Shown in pieces: positions 59,158-64,000 of a stretch of 64,000 bases of DNA. Numbering within the stretch: position 1 is the first letter of the stretch; the number at the start of each line of letters is the position of its first letter. The notes under the pieces were generated by a model that saw nothing but the letters and a program-made list of their open reading frames with translations, was not told the DNA's origin and made no database searches. Both the position numbers and the translations under genes were made by a program. This DNA comes from Globodera rostochiensis (lineage: Eukaryota; Nematoda; Chromadorea; Rhabditida; Heteroderidae), in contig JAEVLN010000010.1 in NCBI GenBank assembly GCA_018350325.1, positions 2,232,001 through 2,296,000 on the forward strand. The letters are read 5' to 3'.

Positions 59158-60305
59158 TTTTTGAGTAAAATTCGTTGATTTCGATATTTCGTTTGCGAGA
59201 TTTCGATGTTTATTTCATTATAAAAATTTTCTTCAATTTTAATTAAAAGCGTTTAAAATAATGTCTAATTGCTTTTACACATATTCTAAAAAGGACTAAA
59301 GCATATTGCATAAAAAAATTCAATATTATAAACTTTAAATCGCACAATTTCATATTTTCATAAATAAATTCACATTCATTTATTATAAAGCCATACGGAG
59401 TTGGCACTTTTTGTCTGAGACGGAGTTGGCTAGGACGGGAGGTCGGTCGCCAATCACAAGACCCATCGCGGGTCTGCTGATTAATTCGGCTTTTTCTCGG
59501 AGATTATTGTCCCCATAAAGGACTGACTCTCTTCCCATTAGTGCTCTGCAAATCATAAATTAACATTTTTTTCATTCCGTTTCTAATTGCCCCCAAAGAT
59601 AATAAGTGCAAATGGTGAAAAATTACATAAAAAAATGTTCAATAACAAATTTATTATGCGGGGTCGGAGCAAACGGCCAAATATAACAACTGGCCCTTTT
59701 AATTAATTGGCTCATTACTCTTTATTTATTTAAAAATAGATTTTTGCTCGTCATCGCGCGCGTGCGGTAATAGTCGGGCTGGTCGTCCACCCATTTTTAA
59801 AAAAAAATAAAATTTTAAAAGTCATGCAAACGTTTTTGGGGTCAAAGAATCCGAATATGCCCTCCTTTTTGTCCAATATATTGAAAACCTGTACCCGAAT
59901 TAGAACAACTTTTTTGAAAATTCAAAATTTTACAATATCTATTTGGTCTCAAAATCATTCAAAACGCATGACCGGATTCTTCGACCCCAAAAACCCTAGA
60001 AATACGTTTTTTTAACTTTTAAGAGAAAAAAATGTTATTTTTGAAAAATGGTGGGGGACGAACACGACTATTAAATTACTGTGCTGCTTTTACCGCTTTA
60101 TTTGTAGAGACCGGAAACTCAGCCCAAACAAAATTTTGTATAAAATTTTTTGGGTTTCTTTTGGGTTTTGCTCAATTTGACCAAAACCAAAACCAATTTT
60201 TTGGTTTTTTTTGTACAAAAAACCCCAAAAAATTTTTGGTTTTTGGTTTTGGTACGGACTCAATTTATTTGTGTTGTTTTTGAGATCAAAATGTGCATTT
60301 TTTAG
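59158..60305. other. Spacer between pdxT and lipoyl synthase
   Basis: Possible promoter region of the lipoyl synthase gene, which has the same orientation as pdxT. A segment near 59820-60010 (including ttttgaaaattcaaaatttt) resembles one near 44985-45020. A Phe-rich low-complexity frame near 60100-60280 (tttttgggttt repeats) is not called a gene. Confidence 0.45.
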
Positions 60306-62397
60306 ATGTTTTCAGTCAATCGGTTTGCCGCCAATGCCTTTTGTTCGCGGTGCCCCGTCCATCATCATTTGCGGTCCGACGCCTCAACACTTCCCAACGA
60401 CGGGCTGACCCTGGGCCATTTTTTGCCGGGCAGTAGCCAAAAACCGCTGGTGCTGGCCGCCGGGAAAATGGATGCCACCAAAATAGGCGGAATGGACGAG
60501 CAGCGGAGGACGGCCGACGGACGTCTGAGATTGCCCGAGTGGCTGAAGCGGGACGTGGTGGCCAAACAGAGCGATGTGTGTGTGTGAACTAGGGTTGGTC
60601 CCCGGGGGGGGGGGATCCCCGGTCAAACCGGGGACGGGGATACCGGGGATGGACAAACCGGGGATCCCCGTTTTCGGGGATGGCAAACCGGGGACCGGGA
60701 CGGGGATGAGAATGACCGAGGATCCCCCCGGTTTTCCTCGTCCCCGTCCCCGGCCGGGACCAACCCTAGTGTGAACCACTTTTGGAAGGGAATGATTGAT
60801 GAATGAAGGGGATTTCGAATTTGAAAAAAAACGGTCCAATTTGCTTGCATACGGTAGACCCAAAGTAATTGAATACGGTAGACCCAAAGTAATTGTATAC
60901 GGTAGGCACTTACAGAGGCGAGTTAAAATCCGATATAAAAATGTTGGGCCACAACCCATATTTTTGCGTATAATTGCGTTGAATGCATTTTCAAATCACT
61001 TCCAGGTAAATCTGATTCGGATGAAGCGGCAATTGAGGCAGCTAAAGTTGACCACCGTTTGTGAGGTGCCCTGTGCCGCTTTTTGTTGTAACAATTTTAA
61101 AAAAAATGCTTTTTAAGGCTGCACGATGTCCCAACATTGGGTATGATTGTTCGGAATTCGAAATTTTTTTTGCTAATTTTAAATTCACTTTACCTAATTT
61201 ACTTAACTTTTGTGTGAAAGGCGTGTGGCGACTAAAATGCTTTTTAGTGAATGTTTGGGAGGCGAACCGGGGAGGCCCTCAACGGCGGCAATTATGCTAA
61301 TGGGGGACACGTGTACTCGAGGATGCCGGTGTGTAGTTCAGTTCAACAACAAAACATGCACATTTTCAGGTTTTGTTCCGTGAAAACCGCGCGACGACCG
61401 CCGGCCCCGGACCCGGACGAACCGCTGAACACGGCGAAAGCCGTCAAAAGTTGGGGCGTCGATTACATTGTGTTGACCTCAGTTGATAGGTGTGGTGGCG
61501 GGGAATGGAACAGCTGATCATTGGGGGTAGTGATGTCTCGGTTCCGGAAGCGCGGAACCGCAAAAAATTGGAACCGGAACCGCGAAAACCTCAAAATCCG
61601 GAACCGCTTCAGAACAGGAAACGCGGAACTGCCAGAAAAATGGAACAGGGATATCACGGGTTGGGGAACATATGTTCTGGTCGTTCAGGGACGATTTGTC
61701 GGACGGAGGGGCTGCACATATTTCGGCCACCGTCCGGTGTCTGAAGGCGGAATGTTCGCACGTCCTCGTCGAATGTCTCGTGCCGGACTTTGCGGGTGTG
61801 CCGACGAGTGTTGAAGCTGTTGCGCAGTCGGGTTTGGACGTGTTCGCGCACAATTTGGAGACCGGTCAAAGCATTTGCGGGCGGCCAAATGGGTATGTGA
61901 ATCCCGCAAGTTTCAGTTCGTCGATTGAGTGCATTTGTGCGCGACCCGCGCGCAAAGTACGACCAATCCCTGCGCGTTTTGGCACATGCAAAAAAGGCAT
62001 GGCATAACTTCACGCATAACTTCACCCTTACAAATTGATGTTTTTGCTGGTTTAGGCAAACCCCGAGGTTCTGACCAAAAGCTCGCTGATGCTCGGCCTT
62101 GGCGAGGCGGACCAGGAGGTGGAGGAAGCGATGCGCGACTTGCGACTGGTCGGAGTGGACGCGTTGACCCTGGGCCAGTACATGCAGCCGACCAAGCGGC
62201 ACTTGGCCGTCACCGAGTGGGTGAGGCCGGCCAAATTTGAGCACTGGCGTGAACTGGGCGAACAACTCGGTTTTGTGTATGTTATTAAAAAGTTGAAGTC
62301 AACTACACACTCCTGTTTCAGTTACACCGCTTCTGGACCATTAGTCCGTTCGTCGTACAGAGCCGGCGAATTTTACTTGAAAAATGTGATTGTATAA
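60306..62397 (+). CDS. LIAS: Lipoyl synthase, mitochondrial (radical SAM)
   Basis: Inserts two sulfur atoms into octanoyl groups on mitochondrial carrier proteins to form lipoate. Nine exons join in phase: 60306-60575, 61006-61065, 61118-61140, 61248-61328, 61370-61489, 61689-61864, 61917-61996, 62056-62276 and 62322-62397, about 368 residues, typical length. Seen: an Arg/Ser-rich presequence-like start, [12 protein letters not shown], the auxiliary-cluster cysteines in [18 protein letters not shown] (CxxxxCxxxxxC), the radical SAM CxxxCxxC in [67 protein letters not shown] and the C-terminal [16 protein letters not shown] containing the essential RSSY serine. The third exon is only 23 nt and carries one cluster Cys. 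The seventh intron starts with GC. The start codon could lie slightly upstream; ATG 60306 is the first in frame. The first intron holds a hAT-like element. Confidence 0.94.
60590..60768. mobile_element. hAT-like miniature element with 8-bp target duplication
   Basis: Starts tagggttggtccccgggg and ends ccgggaccaaccctа-type sequence (ggaccaaccct plus a), perfect inverted repeats. Exact 8-bp duplications gtgtgaac flank it (60582-60589 and 60769-60776). The interior repeats ggggatccccgg and aaaccggggac. It lies in the first intron of lipoyl synthase, 14 bases after the splice donor, and is related to the element at 21641-21773. Confidence 0.92.
61525..61675. repeat. ggaaccgc-type low-complexity repeat in a lipoyl synthase intron
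   Basis: The fifth intron of the lipoyl synthase gene carries repeats of cggaaccgcaaaa, aacgcggaact and ggaaccgg. The composition is like the end-motif expansions of the tagggtt elements. Clear inverted-repeat ends are not visible. Confidence 0.5.
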
Positions 62398-63220
62398 TAA
62401 TTTATTAAATTTATTCGATTTCCCTCACTTTTTTGATCATGTCTCATTTTCCTGTGGTCTGACGAAGGACGACTGAATCCCTAGTAAAATAGGGACACTT
62501 CAGTTCAGAGTTCTAATTCTGGTGCTTCCGCGCAATAATTTTCCACATTCTTGGTTTAGAAATCATGCGGAGTCGATTGGTTTATGACCAAAAAAATAGT
62601 AACAGAAAAATCCCAAATTAAATGAAAATTTGAAACAAAACATGGTTACAATTTTCAAAAATTTTTTACCTACTGCGTCTGTTGCCACACTCAAATTGCC
62701 GAAAAAGTAAAAATCTTCAAAAAGTCACTAAATCAAAAAAGAAGAATTAAAAATACGGAAAAAAGTAAGTCTTTTAAAAAAACACCCCAAAATTGTAGAA
62801 TCTTGTGTACAAGGATTTTTTTTGTAAACGGAGAGGAAATCCCGTTCCCGATCCGGATTTATCCAAAAAATAATTTAACTTTAGAATTAATTGACTTCAT
62901 TGCTTCGCTGCCGTTTCTGCCAAATTAGTCAACAGAGTCGCCACAAATTTGACAAATCAACAGTAAAATGGTTAAAAGCTAAGAAAAAAATAGGGATTTA
63001 ATTAATCAAATGCTAAAACCCATGGCAATCTGAAATAAAGGACGAGTCTTTAAACAATGACATTTCAATTTGTTTGGGGCAACTAGTTAACTAAATAAAC
63101 AATGGAATGACAAATAAGAAAATAAAAATTTAATTTGAATTAGGTCATTGGAATTATTAATGAAAATAAAAGTTTAATTATGCTTTAGCTATTAAATTTA
63201 ATGGGAAATGCATAAATCAT
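62398..63220. other. Convergent spacer, no gene recognised
   Basis: Lies between the 3' ends of lipoyl synthase (plus) and the EF-hand gene (minus). AT-rich, with polyadenylation-like AATAAA near 63095 and 63165. Nothing else recognised. Confidence 0.5.
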
Positions 63221-64000
63221 TTAACCCATGCGAACGTATTCATATGGACTGAGTTTTCCATCACCGTTTATGTCAGCTTTTTTGGCTTTTTCAGTGCTCA
63301 ATTCTTCCAAGCTAACAAAGCCATCATTGTTCTTGTCCAGTTCCTTAAATGGGAATTTAAAAGAAATTCAAATTTTTTAAATTCGTTTTATTACAAAAAA
63401 ATCATTTGCAAAGGGGTCGATGTCGAGGACCAAGTCCAGATTGGAACTTTTCAGCTCTTCCTCAACATCCGGATTGGATTCAATGGCAGCAAGTTTTTTG
63501 TCGAATTCTTCTTGTGTCAGCTTTCTGTCGAGCACTAATTGCTTCTGATTCTGTAGTTTTTGGTTAGCCTTCGGGGACAAATGTGTCGATGCTTCGTCCA
63601 CAACTTTTTTGAAGAACTCGTAATCTTCATTTAGGTCTTTAATTATTCCATCAACAGATTGCTGAAATTCTGATGATTTTTGTTTGTTTTTATATTTAAA
63701 AATTCTTACACATCAAAGAAAATGATCAGATTAAGGAAAACCCTTAAACAGATTAGCAGATAAAAGATTGATCTCAAGAGGGAAAAAGAATTGGTCAAAT
63801 TTTATAAGGATCAGCGTAAATTATCAGATTTGTAGAAGATATGCAATGGACAAAAATTGATCAGTAAAACAGACGGACCAAGGTTGTGGACCCAGAACTG
63901 AACTTGCCTTTAAAGCATTGCTGCCACCGGCTGCCATTTGCTTCAAAACATTTTCAATTTCATCATCGGATGCATTTTCAATTCGCTTTATTGTTTGGAC
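63221..64000 (-). CDS. EF-hand calcium-binding protein, 5' end outside the window
   Basis: Three exons visible and in phase: the end of an upstream exon down to 63908, then 63661-63395 and 63343-63221. The visible part is about 160 residues. Seen: a helical acidic region (IENASDDEIENVLKQM), EDYEFFKKVVDEASTHLSPK, KLTQEEFDKKLAAIE, then two adjacent EF-hand loops, DKNNDGFVSLEE and DINGDGKLSPYE, both with the full set of calcium ligands, and a short tail ending RMG. The N terminus, and so any signal peptide, is missing from the window. The first visible intron has a perfect GC donor (AAG/GCAAGT). Probable calcium buffer or sensor; family beyond EF-hand not identified. Confidence 0.82.

Noticed and set aside
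60032..60408. Phe-rich frames before lipoyl synthase
   Set aside because: They are produced by tttttggg-type low-complexity sequence; only the part from ATG 60306 continues into conserved lipoyl synthase sequence.
61518..62265. Long minus-strand frames opposite lipoyl synthase
   Set aside because: They are antisense to conserved exons and introns of lipoyl synthase and have no recognisable domain.

Overview
The window is nuclear DNA of a nematode, most probably a plant-parasitic cyst nematode (Heterodera/Globodera type). Genes are split into many short exons with GT-AG or occasionally GC-AG introns, and the non-coding sequence is AT-rich and full of small inverted-repeat elements. There is a nematode-type Srt chemoreceptor. 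Most tellingly, a pdxS-pdxT (SNZ/SNO) vitamin B6 synthesis pair sits in a nematode gene neighbourhood; animals normally lack this pathway, and it has been reported as horizontally acquired in the soybean cyst nematode. All gene models below were built by hand from splice sites, reading phase and paralogue comparison. Totals quoted are the sums of the exons I could join in phase.

Layout. 0.6-2.9 kb (-): Srt chemoreceptor. 4.3-6.2 kb: remnant of a coding exon abutting a 34-bp satellite of about 48 copies. 7.0-8.8 kb (+): secreted protein of unknown family, with a paralogue at 35.5-36.9 kb (+). 9.2-34.4 kb: a cluster of six glycosyltransferase-type genes: GT11 alpha-1,2-fucosyltransferase-like (-), GT31 (-), two tandem GT10 alpha-1,3-fucosyltransferases (-), a second GT11 (+) and a DUF1647-type protein (+). 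38.5-38.9 kb: tRNA-Gln(CUG) and a tRNA-like sequence. 39.4-41.6 kb (+): secreted, disordered protein with a 13-residue repeat. 42.4-44.9 kb (-): histidine phosphatase with a long helical N-terminal extension. 48.6-53.0 kb (+): GLUT/SLC2-type sugar transporter. 56.2-59.2 kb (+): pdxS and pdxT, complete PLP synthase. 60.3-62.4 kb (+): mitochondrial lipoyl synthase. 63.2 kb to the end (-): EF-hand protein, incomplete.

How parts fit together. The 9-34 kb block looks like a Golgi glycan-decorating cluster. The second GT11 gene begins with an exon, and upstream sequence, clearly copied in inverted orientation from the neighbouring GT10 gene: a promoter plus membrane-anchor capture. pdxS, pdxT and lipoyl synthase form a same-strand run of cofactor genes. 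pdxS and pdxT keep bacterial operon order yet carry nematode introns. The two related secreted proteins and the repeat protein are candidates for secretions acting outside the cell.

Non-coding sequence is dominated by short terminal-inverted-repeat elements. Five of them have exact 8-bp target-site duplications (hAT-like) and their interiors are largely expansions of their own end motifs. Several sit inside introns of the genes above.
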